In this document: positions 34,049-42,404 of the stretch, piece by piece
Position numbering within the stretch: position 1 is the first letter of the stretch
How the letters are laid out: each line of letters begins with the position of its first letter
Assembly: GCF_900172315.1 (NCBI RefSeq)
Contig: NZ_FWFV01000004.1
Coordinates: 62,001 to 126,000 of the forward strand
Reading direction: 5' to 3'
DNA: 64,000 bases
Source of the DNA: Palleronia marisminoris
GTDB taxonomy: Bacteria; Pseudomonadota; Alphaproteobacteria; Rhodobacterales; Rhodobacteraceae
Made by a program: the position numbers and the translations under genes
The notes under the pieces: model-generated
Told to the model about the DNA's origin: nothing
The model's input: only the letters and a program-made list of their open reading frames with translations
Databases searched by the model: none

Positions 34049-35665
34049 TCAGGCGGCCGAGCCGGCGCGCTTCCCGAAGGCCGCCGCCATCAGCTGGCGG
34101 GTGTAGTCGGTCTGCGGTCGGTCGAAGATCTGGTCCACGGGGCCGGCCTCGACCACGTCGCCCTTCTGCATCACCATCACCTTGTGCGACAGCGCGCGAA
34201 CGACCTTCAGGTCGTGGCTGATGAACAGGTAAGCCAGCCCGTGCTTCCGCTGCAGCTCGCGCAAAAGCTCCACGATCTGCACCTGCACCGTCATGTCGAG
34301 CGCCGAGGTCGGCTCGTCCAGCACCACGAGCTTGGGCTGCAGGATCATCGCGCGGGCGATGGCGATCCGCTGGCGCTGTCCGCCCGAGAACTCGTGCGGG
34401 TAGCGGTGCATGGTCTCGGGCGGCAGGCCGACCTCGCGCATGATCGCGGCGACTTTGTCGTGCTTCTCGCGCCGGGACAGGTTCGCGTGGATGCCCAGCC
34501 CCTCGGCGATGATCTCCTCGACCGTCATGCGCGGGCTGAGCGACCCGAACGGGTCCTGGAACACGATCTGCATGTCGGCGCGCAGGGGCCGCATCCCCCT
34601 GCCCTTCAGCTCGTGGATTTCGCGCCCGAGGAAGACGATCGGCCCGTCCGAGCCGATCAGTCGCATGATGGCCAGCGCCAGCGTGGTCTTGCCCGAGCCT
34701 GATTCGCCCACGATCCCCAGCGTCTCGCCCTTGCGGACCGACAGGGTCGCGCCGTTGACCGCCTTCACATGCCCCACCGTGCGGCGCAGAAGACCGCGCT
34801 GGATCGGGAACCAGATGCGCAGGTCTTTCGTCTCGGCCACCGTTTCGGCCCCCTCGGGGACGGGCGTCGGTCCGCCGATCGATTCCGCCTCGAGCAGCAT
34901 CCGCGTGTAGGGGTGCTGCGGGTTATCGAAGATCTGCGCGGTGGGGCCGGTCTCGACGATCTCGCCGTCCTTCATCACGCAAACCCGGTCGGCGATCTGG
35001 CGCACGATGGTCAGGTCGTGGGTGATGAACAGCATCGACAGGCCCCGTTCCTCCTTCAGCTCCTGCAGAAGGTCGAGAATCTGCGCCTGGATCGTCACGT
35101 CGAGCGCGGTGGTCGGTTCGTCCGCAATCAGAAGTTCGGGGCCGTTGGCCAGCGCCATGGCGATCATCACGCGCTGCCGCTGCCCGCCCGAAAGTTGGTG
35201 AGGGTAGCTTTTCAGGCGCATCTCGGGATCGGGAATGCCGACCTGGTCCAGAAGCTCCACGATGCGGGCGTGGGCCTTCTGACCGCTCAGCCCCTGGTGC
35301 AGCGCAAGGCTTTCCCCCAGTTGCTTTTCGATGGTGTGGAGCGGGTTGAGCGAGGTCATCGGCTCCTGAAAGATGAAGCTGATGTCGTTGCCGCGTATCT
35401 CGCGCAGGGTCTTCTCCGAGGCGCCCACCAGCTCTCGACCGCCGAACTTGGCCGAGCCCTCGATCCTGGCCGAGCCGGGCAGCAGTTCGACCGTCGAAAG
35501 CGCGGTGACGGATTTTCCCGAGCCCGACTCGCCCACCAGCGCGACCGTCTCGCCCCGTCCCACGTCGAAGGATACGCCGCGCACCGCATGGGTCACGGCC
35601 CCTTCCTGACTGAAGCGAATGTTCAGGTCGCGGACCTGGAGGACGGGATCTGCTGGGTCGGTCAC
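34049..35665 (-). CDS. yejF: Peptide ABC importer ATPase (two fused nucleotide-binding domains)
   Basis: YejF, 538 residues, the cytoplasmic ATPase of the Yej oligopeptide importer. It has two complete ABC domains in tandem. First: Walker A 'GESGSGKSVTA', signature 'LSGGQRQRVMIA', Walker B 'LLIADEPTTALD'. Second: 'GESGSGKTTLA', 'FSGGQRQRIAIA', 'LVVLDEPTSALD'. Both carry the C-terminal OppD/F-type extension ('NPQHPYTRMLLEA'; 'RPQTDYTRQLMAA'). The start is a GTG (35665) that overlaps yejE's stop as GTGA, so translation is coupled. E. coli Yej imports peptides, including microcin C; the substrate here is inferred. Confidence 0.96.
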   Translation of the reverse strand: MTDPADPVLQVRDLNIRFSQEGAVTHAVRGVSFDVGRGETVALVGESGSGKSVTALSTVELLPGSARIEGSAKFGGRELVGASEKTLREIRGNDISFIFQEPMTSLNPLHTIEKQLGESLALHQGLSGQKAHARIVELLDQVGIPDPEMRLKSYPHQLSGGQRQRVMIAMALANGPELLIADEPTTALDVTIQAQILDLLQELKEERGLSMLFITHDLTIVRQIADRVCVMKDGEIVETGPTAQIFDNPQHPYTRMLLEAESIGGPTPVPEGAETVAETKDLRIWFPIQRGLLRRTVGHVKAVNGATLSVRKGETLGIVGESGSGKTTLALAIMRLIGSDGPIVFLGREIHELKGRGMRPLRADMQIVFQDPFGSLSPRMTVEEIIAEGLGIHANLSRREKHDKVAAIMREVGLPPETMHRYPHEFSGGQRQRIAIARAMILQPKLVVLDEPTSALDMTVQVQIVELLRELQRKHGLAYLFISHDLKVVRALSHKVMVMQKGDVVEAGPVDQIFDRPQTDYTRQLMAAAFGKRAGSAA

Positions 35666-36873
35666 TGGAAGGTCTTCCTCGGGTCGAACGCGTCGCGGAT
35701 GCCCTCGAAGATGAAGACGAGAAGCGACAGCATGATCGCGAAGGTGAAGAACGCGGTGAAGGCGAGCCACGGCGCCTGCAGGTTCTGCTTGGCCTGCAGC
35801 GTCAGCTCACCGAGCGAGGGGGACGAGGACGGCAGGCCGAAGCCGAGGAAATCCAGCGAGGCCAGCGTCGAGATCGTGCCCGTGATGATGAAGGGCAGCA
35901 TGGTCAGCGTGGCCACCATCGCGTTCGGCAGCATGTGGCGGAACATGATGGTCCAGTTTCCGACCCCCAGCGCGCGAGCCGCGCGGATGTATTCGAAGTT
36001 GCGGGCGCGCAGGAACTCGGCCCGGACGACGCCCACCAGCGCCGGCCATCCGAAGAGGACGGTGACGAAGACCAGCAACCAGAATCCTCTACCCAGGATC
36101 GCGAAGAGGATGATGATGACGTAGAGCGACGGGGTCGAGACCCAGATCTCGATGATGCGCTGGAAGAACAGGTCGGTCTTGCCGCCGAAGAAGCCTTGGA
36201 CCGCGCCCGCCACGATACCGATCAGCGTCGTCAGGACCGTCACGATCAGGGTGAACAGGATCGACAGGCGGAAGCCGTAGATCACCCGCGCCGCCACGTC
36301 CCGCGCGGTGTCGTCTGTCCCGAGGATATGCGTCGCATCCGGGGCCGACGGTGCCGCACCGCCGATATCGGCGATGGTGTCGTAGCTGTAGCGGATTGGT
36401 GGCCAGACGAGCCAGCCGGCCTCGACCCCCGCGGCGGTGGTGCCCGACGCGATGATCCCCTCGGGGTCGTCGAAGCAGTCCTCGAGCCCGCCCGAGCGGA
36501 TCAGGCATTCGACCTCGACATCGGCATAGACGGCCTCGGTCCGGAAGTCGCCGCCGAAGGTCGTCTCGGGGTAGAAGCTGAAAATCGGCGCGTAGAGCTC
36601 GCCGTCGTAGTTGACGAGGATCGGCTTGTCGTTGGCGATGAACTCGGCGCAGAGCGACAGGCCGAAGAGCACGCAGAACAGGATCAGCGACCAGAAGGCC
36701 CGCCCGTTGCGGCGGAAGTTCCGCCACCGGCGCTGGTTCAGCGGCGACAAGGTCGGCCGGCGGCGGCGCGGCTCGACCGGAGGCGGCGCGTCGTGCCCGC
36801 CCGCAGCGGGACGGGGCGGCGCCATGTCGATGCCCGGCTCGTCGGGGCCGTGGACGTTGCCTTCGCGGGTCAT
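35662..36873 (-). CDS. yejE: Peptide ABC importer permease YejE
   Basis: YejE, 403 residues, inner-membrane permease. After an Arg/Pro-rich cytoplasmic N terminus (~45 residues) come 'SPLNQRRWRNFRRNGRAFWSL' and the first span, a periplasmic domain with a Cys pair ('VECLIRSGGLEDCF') and then five to six spans with the EAA-type loop 'RAARALGVGNWTIMFRHMLPN'. Tail 'EGIRDAFDPRKTF' is typical of YejE. One base separates it from yejB's stop (TGAGATG), and its stop overlaps the yejF start. The ATG at 36873 is used, not the upstream in-frame codons in yejB. Confidence 0.96.
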   Translation of the reverse strand: MTREGNVHGPDEPGIDMAPPRPAAGGHDAPPPVEPRRRRPTLSPLNQRRWRNFRRNGRAFWSLILFCVLFGLSLCAEFIANDKPILVNYDGELYAPIFSFYPETTFGGDFRTEAVYADVEVECLIRSGGLEDCFDDPEGIIASGTTAAGVEAGWLVWPPIRYSYDTIADIGGAAPSAPDATHILGTDDTARDVAARVIYGFRLSILFTLIVTVLTTLIGIVAGAVQGFFGGKTDLFFQRIIEIWVSTPSLYVIIILFAILGRGFWLLVFVTVLFGWPALVGVVRAEFLRARNFEYIRAARALGVGNWTIMFRHMLPNAMVATLTMLPFIITGTISTLASLDFLGFGLPSSSPSLGELTLQAKQNLQAPWLAFTAFFTFAIMLSLLVFIFEGIRDAFDPRKTFQ

Positions 36874-36874
36874 C

Positions 36875-37960
36875 TCAACCCTCCCGCGTTTCGAAGTCGA
36901 TGCGGGGATCGACGAAGACATACATCAGGTCCGCCAGGATCCCGACGACAAGGGTCATCAGGCTGAACACGAAGAGCGTTCCGAAGATCACCGGGTAGTC
37001 GCGCGCCACCGCGGCTTCGAATCCCAGCCGGCCGAGCCCGTCGAGCGAGAAGATCGTCTCGATGATGATCGAGCCGGTGAAGAACACGCCGATGAACACG
37101 CTGGGAAAGCCCGCGATGATGATGAGCATCGCGTTGCGGAAGACGTGGCCATAGAGGACCTGCGACTCCTTCAGACCCTTGGCGCGAGCGGTGGTGACGT
37201 ACTGCTTCTTGATCTCGTCCAGGAACGAGTTCTTCGTCAGCAGCGTCAGCGTCGCGAAGGCCGAGATGGTCGAGGCGATCACGGGCAGCGCGATGTGCCA
37301 CAGGTAGTCGCCGATCTTGCCCAGAAGGCTCAACTGCTCGAAGTTGTCCGAAGTCAGACCCCGCAGCGGGAAGATCTGGAGATACGAGCCCCCCGCGAAC
37401 AGCACCAGCAGCAGGATCGCGAAGAGAAACCCGGGGATCGCGTAGGCCACCACGATCAGCGCCGAGGTCCAGGTGTCGAACGACGATCCGTCGCGCACGG
37501 CCTTGCGGATGCCCAGCGGGATCGACACGAGGTAGGCGATCACCGTGGACCAGAGCCCGAGCGAAATCGAGACCGGCATCTTTTCGAGCACGAGGTCGAT
37601 CACGCTGATGGAACGGAAGTAGCTCTCGCCGAAATCGAGGCGCATGTAGTTCCAGATCATCGTGAAGAAGCGTTCGAGCGGCGGCTTGTCGAACCCGAAC
37701 TCGCGCTCCAGTTCGGCGATGAACTCGGGCGGCAGGCCGCGGGCGCCGGCGTATTCCGTGCCGCCGCCGCCTTCGAACTCCATCGGCTGGCCGCCGCCGC
37801 CCGAGATGCCCGAAAAGACGTCGCCCGAACCCTCCATCCGGGCGATGACCTGCTCGATCGGTCCGCCGGGGACGAACTGGGTCAGGATGAAATTGACCAC
37901 CATGATCCCGAACAGCGTCGGAATGATCAGCAGCAATCGCCGAAGGATGTACGCTCCCAA
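36875..37960 (-). CDS. yejB: Peptide ABC importer permease YejB
   Basis: YejB, 361 residues, inner-membrane permease. It aligns over its full length with E. coli YejB: '[18 protein letters not shown]' start, Gly-rich periplasmic loop, '[16 protein letters not shown]', '[20 protein letters not shown]', EAA loop '[22 protein letters not shown]' (in part) and 'VDPRIDFE' end. The start is TTG at 37960, with GGAG eight bases upstream; no ATG is available in a suitable place. Part of the yejA-B-E-F order, all on one strand. Confidence 0.96.
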   Translation of the reverse strand: MGAYILRRLLLIIPTLFGIMVVNFILTQFVPGGPIEQVIARMEGSGDVFSGISGGGGQPMEFEGGGGTEYAGARGLPPEFIAELEREFGFDKPPLERFFTMIWNYMRLDFGESYFRSISVIDLVLEKMPVSISLGLWSTVIAYLVSIPLGIRKAVRDGSSFDTWTSALIVVAYAIPGFLFAILLLVLFAGGSYLQIFPLRGLTSDNFEQLSLLGKIGDYLWHIALPVIASTISAFATLTLLTKNSFLDEIKKQYVTTARAKGLKESQVLYGHVFRNAMLIIIAGFPSVFIGVFFTGSIIIETIFSLDGLGRLGFEAAVARDYPVIFGTLFVFSLMTLVVGILADLMYVFVDPRIDFETREG

Positions 37961-37983
37961 CAGTCAGACTCCGTCGTGCGGGA

Positions 37984-39903
37984 TCAGAACGCGCCGGCGG
38001 CGCGAAGCTCTTCCTCGGCCTCGTCGTCCCACCACCAGAAGTCAATGGCACCGACGCCCAGGGGCGGAAGATCCTCGGGATGCTGGTAGACGTTGTAGTA
38101 GGCGACCCAGGTCTCGGGGTTGTACTGGAACGGGATGTCGAACGAGATCCGCCGCAGCGTCCGGTCGAGCGCATGGGTCGCGGCCGTCAGATCCTCGAGC
38201 GTATCGGCCTCGGTCGTGACCACCTCGATCAGTCGGTCCACCGCGTCGCTGCGGAGCCGCATGATGTTGCGCGAGCTGTCGGCGGCATCCTCGGACCCGA
38301 ACCATTGCTCCAGCCCGGTCGAAGGCTCGAACCCGAAGCGGAAGATCTGGTTGGTGAGGTCGAAATTGCCCTCGCGGCGGCGCTGGACATATTGCGCCGT
38401 GTCCACCCGTTCGAGGTTGCCCTGCACGCCGATCAGCTCGAGGTTCGACAGGAAGGGCGCGATGACCTTGTCGTATTGCGGGTTGAACTGGATGAAGGTC
38501 AGCGTCAGCGGCTCGCCATCCTTGCGGCGCACGCCGTCCTCGCCAGTCTCCCACCCCGCCGCTTCCAGCAGCGCACCCGCGGCACGGATGATGCGGCGGT
38601 TGGGGCGGTTGGTGGTCGCATCGTGCTCGACCGGCACCGCGGCCGGCTCGGTCAGGATTTCGGGGTCGAGAAGCCCCTCGTCCACCAGAGGCTGCAGGAT
38701 CGCGATTTCCTCGGCGCTAGGCGGGCCCTCGGCCGCAAGGTCGGTGTTGTTCCAGAAGCTGACCGGCTGGCGGTAAGCGCCGTAATAGAGCGTATCGTTC
38801 GACCAGGCGAAGTTGAACATCATCCCGATGGCCTCGCGGACGCGGCGGTCCTGCCACTTCTCCTTGTCGAGGTTGAAGACCCAGCTGAACCGCTCGCCGA
38901 CGCTGCCGGTCTCGATCTCTTCGCGGGTCACGTAGCCGTTCGACAGGGCGCGGAATTCGTAGGCGGTGTTCCAGTCGGCCGGGTCGGTCTCGGCCCGGTA
39001 GAGATACTCGCCCGCCTTGAACGCCTCGAGCGCGGCGGAGGTGTCGGCGAAATACTCGATCCGGATCGAGTCGAAGTTGTTGCGGCCCTGGTTCAGGGGC
39101 AAGTCGGCGCCCCAGTAGTCGGGGTCCTTGGCATAGACCACCTGCCGGTTGTACTCGACGCCATCCAGCACGTAGGGCCCCGTCGTCATGAAGGGCTCGG
39201 TCGCGCTTTCATCCAGCCGGGTTCCGGTTTCCTCGAACCAGTCCTTCGAGAACACCGGGCTGCCGCCCGCCTGCTGCACGCGGACATTCTTCGGCATGAA
39301 ATCCGAGAAGTTGAAGCGCACGGTGTGGTCGTCGATCACCTCGATCGAGTCGTAGAACTGCGCGGCCGACGTGCGGTATTCGGTGATGCCCTGCTCGACG
39401 AAAAGCTCGTGGGTGAACTTCACGTCCTCGGCGGTCATCGGCTCGCCGTTCTGGAAGGTCACGTCGTCGCGCAGGTGGAAGGTCGCGTAGGTGCGGTCCT
39501 CGTCGTATTCGACGGTCTCGCACAGGAAGCAGTATGATCCGTAAGGATCGTCGAGCGTCTCGGTCATCAGGCGCTCGGTTCCGATATCGGCCAGCGCCGC
39601 CGGGACGCCGGCTCGGGTATACAGGTTGAAGCTGTCGAAATTGCCGAGCGACCAGGTCGAGAACGTGCCGCCCTTGGGCGCGTCTGGGTTGACGTAATCC
39701 AGCACCTCGCCGGGGCCGTATTTCAGCTCGCCGAAATTGGTGTAGCCGTGGCTGGTCGTGACGTCTTCCGCCTCCTGCGCGAAGGCGGCGGTAGCCAGCG
39801 CGACAATGGCGGCGCCGGTCAGCAGGGCCTGCATCGCCAGACGCTGCGCCGAGCTTTCGGCCCGGGCGATCGCGATCGCGGATTGGGGGCGGCGGGAAGG
39901 CAT
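37984..39903 (-). CDS. yejA: Periplasmic peptide-binding protein YejA
   Basis: YejA, 639 residues, the extracytoplasmic solute-binding protein (SBP family 5) of the importer. Signal sequence around residues 20–45 (…LLTGAAIVALATAAFAQ). Typical blocks are 'SHGYTNFGELKYG', 'NPDAPKGGTFS', 'FNLYTRAGVPAA', 'LAESYE'-like 'LCETVEYDEDRTYATFHLR', 'PMTAEDVKFT' and 'PFMTTGPYVL'. The ATG at 39903 has GGAG seven bases upstream and is preferred over the GTG at 39918. A ~160-base gap separates it from the cytochrome gene upstream, so its promoter lies between 39904 and 40016. Confidence 0.95.
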   Translation of the reverse strand: MPSRRPQSAIAIARAESSAQRLAMQALLTGAAIVALATAAFAQEAEDVTTSHGYTNFGELKYGPGEVLDYVNPDAPKGGTFSTWSLGNFDSFNLYTRAGVPAALADIGTERLMTETLDDPYGSYCFLCETVEYDEDRTYATFHLRDDVTFQNGEPMTAEDVKFTHELFVEQGITEYRTSAAQFYDSIEVIDDHTVRFNFSDFMPKNVRVQQAGGSPVFSKDWFEETGTRLDESATEPFMTTGPYVLDGVEYNRQVVYAKDPDYWGADLPLNQGRNNFDSIRIEYFADTSAALEAFKAGEYLYRAETDPADWNTAYEFRALSNGYVTREEIETGSVGERFSWVFNLDKEKWQDRRVREAIGMMFNFAWSNDTLYYGAYRQPVSFWNNTDLAAEGPPSAEEIAILQPLVDEGLLDPEILTEPAAVPVEHDATTNRPNRRIIRAAGALLEAAGWETGEDGVRRKDGEPLTLTFIQFNPQYDKVIAPFLSNLELIGVQGNLERVDTAQYVQRRREGNFDLTNQIFRFGFEPSTGLEQWFGSEDAADSSRNIMRLRSDAVDRLIEVVTTEADTLEDLTAATHALDRTLRRISFDIPFQYNPETWVAYYNVYQHPEDLPPLGVGAIDFWWWDDEAEEELRAAGAF

Positions 39904-40016
39904 AGGCGTCTCCGTCACATGGTGAGGTCACGTGAAGCTACGGGACGGGTCCGCGAACATTCAAGTTGAATTGTGGTGATGCGCCCGTGAGCGGCCGAGC
40001 CGGGCCGCGCGACACG

Positions 40017-40042
40017 AAAAGGCCGGCCGCGAAGGGCCGGCC
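40017..40042 (-). terminator. Rho-independent terminator of the cytochrome c gene
   Basis: GGCCGGCC (40035–40042), loop cttcgc on the minus strand, GGCCGGCC (40021–40028), followed on that strand by TTTT (40017–40020). The hairpin sits 25 bases after the cytochrome stop codon. Confidence 0.8.
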
Positions 40043-40066
40043 CGGTCGCCTGAAGGATGTCCGGAT

Positions 40067-40582
40067 TCAGCCGCCGACGCTTTGGAGGTAAGCGATGACG
40101 TTCGCCCGATCCTCGATGCTGCTGAGGCCCGCGAAGCTCATCGTGGTTCCCGACGCCGTGCCGCGCGGATTCTGCAGGAAGGTGCTCAGGTTTTCGGGGG
40201 TCCAGACGTCGAAATGCTCGGACAGTGCGCCCGAGTAGTTGAAGCCGGCGACTGCGCCCACCTCGCGATCGACCACGCCGTCAAGGTGCGGGCCGGTGGC
40301 GTTCGAGCCGTCGATGTTGTGGCAGGCGCGGCACTTGCCGAACACGCGCTCGCCGGCGCCGGCATCGGCCGAGGCGAACACTTCCTCGAAGGCGGGACCT
40401 TCTTCTTCGACTTCACCCTCGCCGCTATCCTCGACCGGGATCGTATAGGCTTGCGCGTGCTCGTCGCCGTGACCGCCGCCCACGTGATAGATTGCCTCGG
40501 CGGCCCAGCCACCCAGCAGAAACACCAGGAGGGAGCCGCAGAAGCCGCCCACGATCTTGGTCAGGGTCATGGTGTCGAACAT
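40067..40582 (-). CDS. Membrane-anchored cytochrome c of the c_y/CycM type
   Basis: A 171-residue monoheme class-I cytochrome. The uncleaved N-terminal anchor '[20 protein letters not shown]' is followed by an acidic linker ('[16 protein letters not shown]') and the heme domain with '[11 protein letters not shown]' (CxxCH). The distal Met is in 'GTTMSFAGL'. In Rhodobacter and Paracoccus such proteins shuttle electrons from the bc1 complex to terminal oxidases. A clear terminator follows. It is transcribed alone, in the direction of yejA. Confidence 0.95.
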   Translation of the reverse strand: MFDTMTLTKIVGGFCGSLLVFLLGGWAAEAIYHVGGGHGDEHAQAYTIPVEDSGEGEVEEEGPAFEEVFASADAGAGERVFGKCRACHNIDGSNATGPHLDGVVDREVGAVAGFNYSGALSEHFDVWTPENLSTFLQNPRGTASGTTMSFAGLSSIEDRANVIAYLQSVGG

Positions 40583-40681
40583 TCGCTCTCGCCTCCAAAT
40601 CGAAGTCGGCCACTCTCTATCCGCAATTTCGCGCCCTGTTCAAGCGTCAACCCATGCGACGTTTCGGCCAATCTTCGGGAC

Positions 40682-41596
40682 TCACCCCCGCGGGTGCGCC
40701 TTTTCATAGACCGCCATCAACCGCGCCGTATCGACGCCGGTATAGGCCTGAGTGGTCGATAGCGACGCATGGCCCAGCAATTCCTGGATCGCGCGCAGGT
40801 CGCCTCCGGCCGCCAGAAGGTGCGTCGCGAAGGAATGGCGAAAGGCGTGCGGGGTCGCGGAGGCCGGAAGCCCAAGCTGCAACCGGGCACGCTCCACCGC
40901 GCGGGCGATGATCCGCGTGTTCAGCGGCCCGCCCTTTGCGCCGCGAAACAGGGCCTCATCGGAGGGCAGGTCGTGGGGGCAGAGGGACCGGTAGGTCTCG
41001 ACCGCGGCGCGCGCGACGGGCAGGACGGGCACGATCCGTTCCTTCCCGCCCTTGCCGGTGATCCGCAGCGTCTCGGGCAGCGGCGCCGACGCACCATCCA
41101 GGCCAAGCGCCTCGGAGATGCGCAGCCCGCAGCCCCACAGAAGCGTCAGCACGGCTGTGTCGCGGGCGGCGATCCAGGGCTCGGTCGCCTGGGTTCCGGC
41201 CGTGCCGATCATGTCGCGCGCGGCCTCTTCGCTCATCGGGCGGGGCAGCTTGCGCTGGAACTTCGGGCTCCGCGCCGAGAGAATCGCCGTGACGTCGAAC
41301 CCCTCGCGCTCGGCCACCCAGCCCGCGAAGGTGCGCACCGCCGACAGCTTGCGCGCCAGAGACCGGGCGGACAGACCGCCGCCACGTTCGGCGGCCATCC
41401 ACGCGCGCATGTCCGGCACGCCCACCCGCGACAGAAGCGCCGCACCGGTCTCTTCACCGACATGGCCCAACTGGAACTTGAGGAACCCCGCCACATCCGC
41501 GCGATAGGCCTCGACCGTCGCCGGGGACGCCGCCTCGATCCCGCGCAGGTGATCGCACCAGCGGGACAGCAGATCGGCGAGGCCCGGCGTGATCAC
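40682..41596 (-). CDS. xerC: Tyrosine recombinase XerC
   Basis: XerC, 304 residues, resolves chromosome dimers with XerD at dif. Catalytic residues seen: Arg 'GCGLRISEALGL', Lys 'ITGKGGKERIVPV', HxxR 'TPHAFRHSFATHLL', His/Trp position 'ELLGHASLSTTQ' and Tyr 'AYTGVD'. The start is GTG at 41596, overlapping the stop of the DUF484 gene upstream as GTGA, the common DUF484–xerC pairing. A longer frame upstream has no homology. It is a housekeeping recombinase, not a mobile-element integrase. Confidence 0.96.
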   Translation of the reverse strand: MITPGLADLLSRWCDHLRGIEAASPATVEAYRADVAGFLKFQLGHVGEETGAALLSRVGVPDMRAWMAAERGGGLSARSLARKLSAVRTFAGWVAEREGFDVTAILSARSPKFQRKLPRPMSEEAARDMIGTAGTQATEPWIAARDTAVLTLLWGCGLRISEALGLDGASAPLPETLRITGKGGKERIVPVLPVARAAVETYRSLCPHDLPSDEALFRGAKGGPLNTRIIARAVERARLQLGLPASATPHAFRHSFATHLLAAGGDLRAIQELLGHASLSTTQAYTGVDTARLMAVYEKAHPRG

Positions 41597-42300
41597 GTCA
41601 GGAAACGGCGCAGGGCACGCTCCAGCACGCCGGCGAAGAACCCCAGAAGGTCGGTCCCTTGCCCCGGCGCGAATTGCTGCGGGTCCTCTGCGCCCAGCAC
41701 CAGCATTCCCGGCAGACGCCCCTCGCCCAGGTCCAGCGTCAGGCACGCCTCCGAGCGGATCGCCGCCGCCTTCGGACCATGGATATCCGGGTCGCCGCCA
41801 TCGACCTGCCGCAGTGTGACCCGCCGCGGCGCCCCGCCCCGGGCGAGCCCCGCGAACAGGCTGACCCAGCCTTTCTCCGCAAGGCCGAGGGTCCGCTCCA
41901 GGTCGCCCAGATGCGCGGTGGACCGGTCGCCCGCGGTCTCGAGGATCAGCTTCATGCCGTCCACCCGCAGCGTATCGCCCACCGGGCCGGCGAGCGCCTC
42001 GAGGAAACCGTCGAAGCTGTCATGCTCCAGCAGCGCGAGGATCGCGCGGTGCACCATGTTCGTGCCGGCGAGGTTCTCGTAGGCGGCCGCGATCACGTTG
42101 CGATGCGTGTCCTCGAGCCGGTCGAGCCGCGCCTCGAGCCGCTCCATCGCAAGGCCGCGCATGTCCACGACGTTGCCGCCGCGCATCCCGTCGGCGGCAC
42201 CGACAAGCGCGCGCATCAGCTCGGCATCCTCGAGGATCCGGTCGGGGTCGGAAAGAAGCTGGTCGCGGACCTGCGGGTCCGCCAGGGGAGAAATATTCAT
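41593..42300 (-). CDS. DUF484 (GAF-like) protein
   Basis: A 235-residue cytosolic protein of the DUF484 family, found next to xerC in many proteobacteria. N-terminal helical part with 'SPLADPQVRDQLLSDPDRIL' and 'VVDMRGLAMERLEARLDRLEDTH', in blocks; then a GAF-like domain with 'GMLVLGAEDPQQFAPGQGTDLLGFFA' (core SEDPxxF and FF). Biochemical role unknown. ATG at 42300 is chosen as the family start; the frame is open for 11 more codons upstream without a plausible RBS. An A8 tract within a short inverted repeat lies directly upstream. Confidence 0.92.
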   Translation of the reverse strand: MNISPLADPQVRDQLLSDPDRILEDAELMRALVGAADGMRGGNVVDMRGLAMERLEARLDRLEDTHRNVIAAAYENLAGTNMVHRAILALLEHDSFDGFLEALAGPVGDTLRVDGMKLILETAGDRSTAHLGDLERTLGLAEKGWVSLFAGLARGGAPRRVTLRQVDGGDPDIHGPKAAAIRSEACLTLDLGEGRLPGMLVLGAEDPQQFAPGQGTDLLGFFAGVLERALRRFLT

Positions 42301-42404
42301 GATTGCCTGCTCGTTTTTTTTGCAGGCTAGCATGGGTCCGCGGCTCGGCCTAGCCGCGCCGGGCGGGCGGCACGGAGGCGATGCAACCCTGCGACAGGCG
42401 GGGG

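Noticed and set aside
40682-41596. XerC as a mobile-element integrase
   Set aside because: It pairs with DUF484 and matches housekeeping XerC; no attachment repeats, tRNA target or phage genes nearby.
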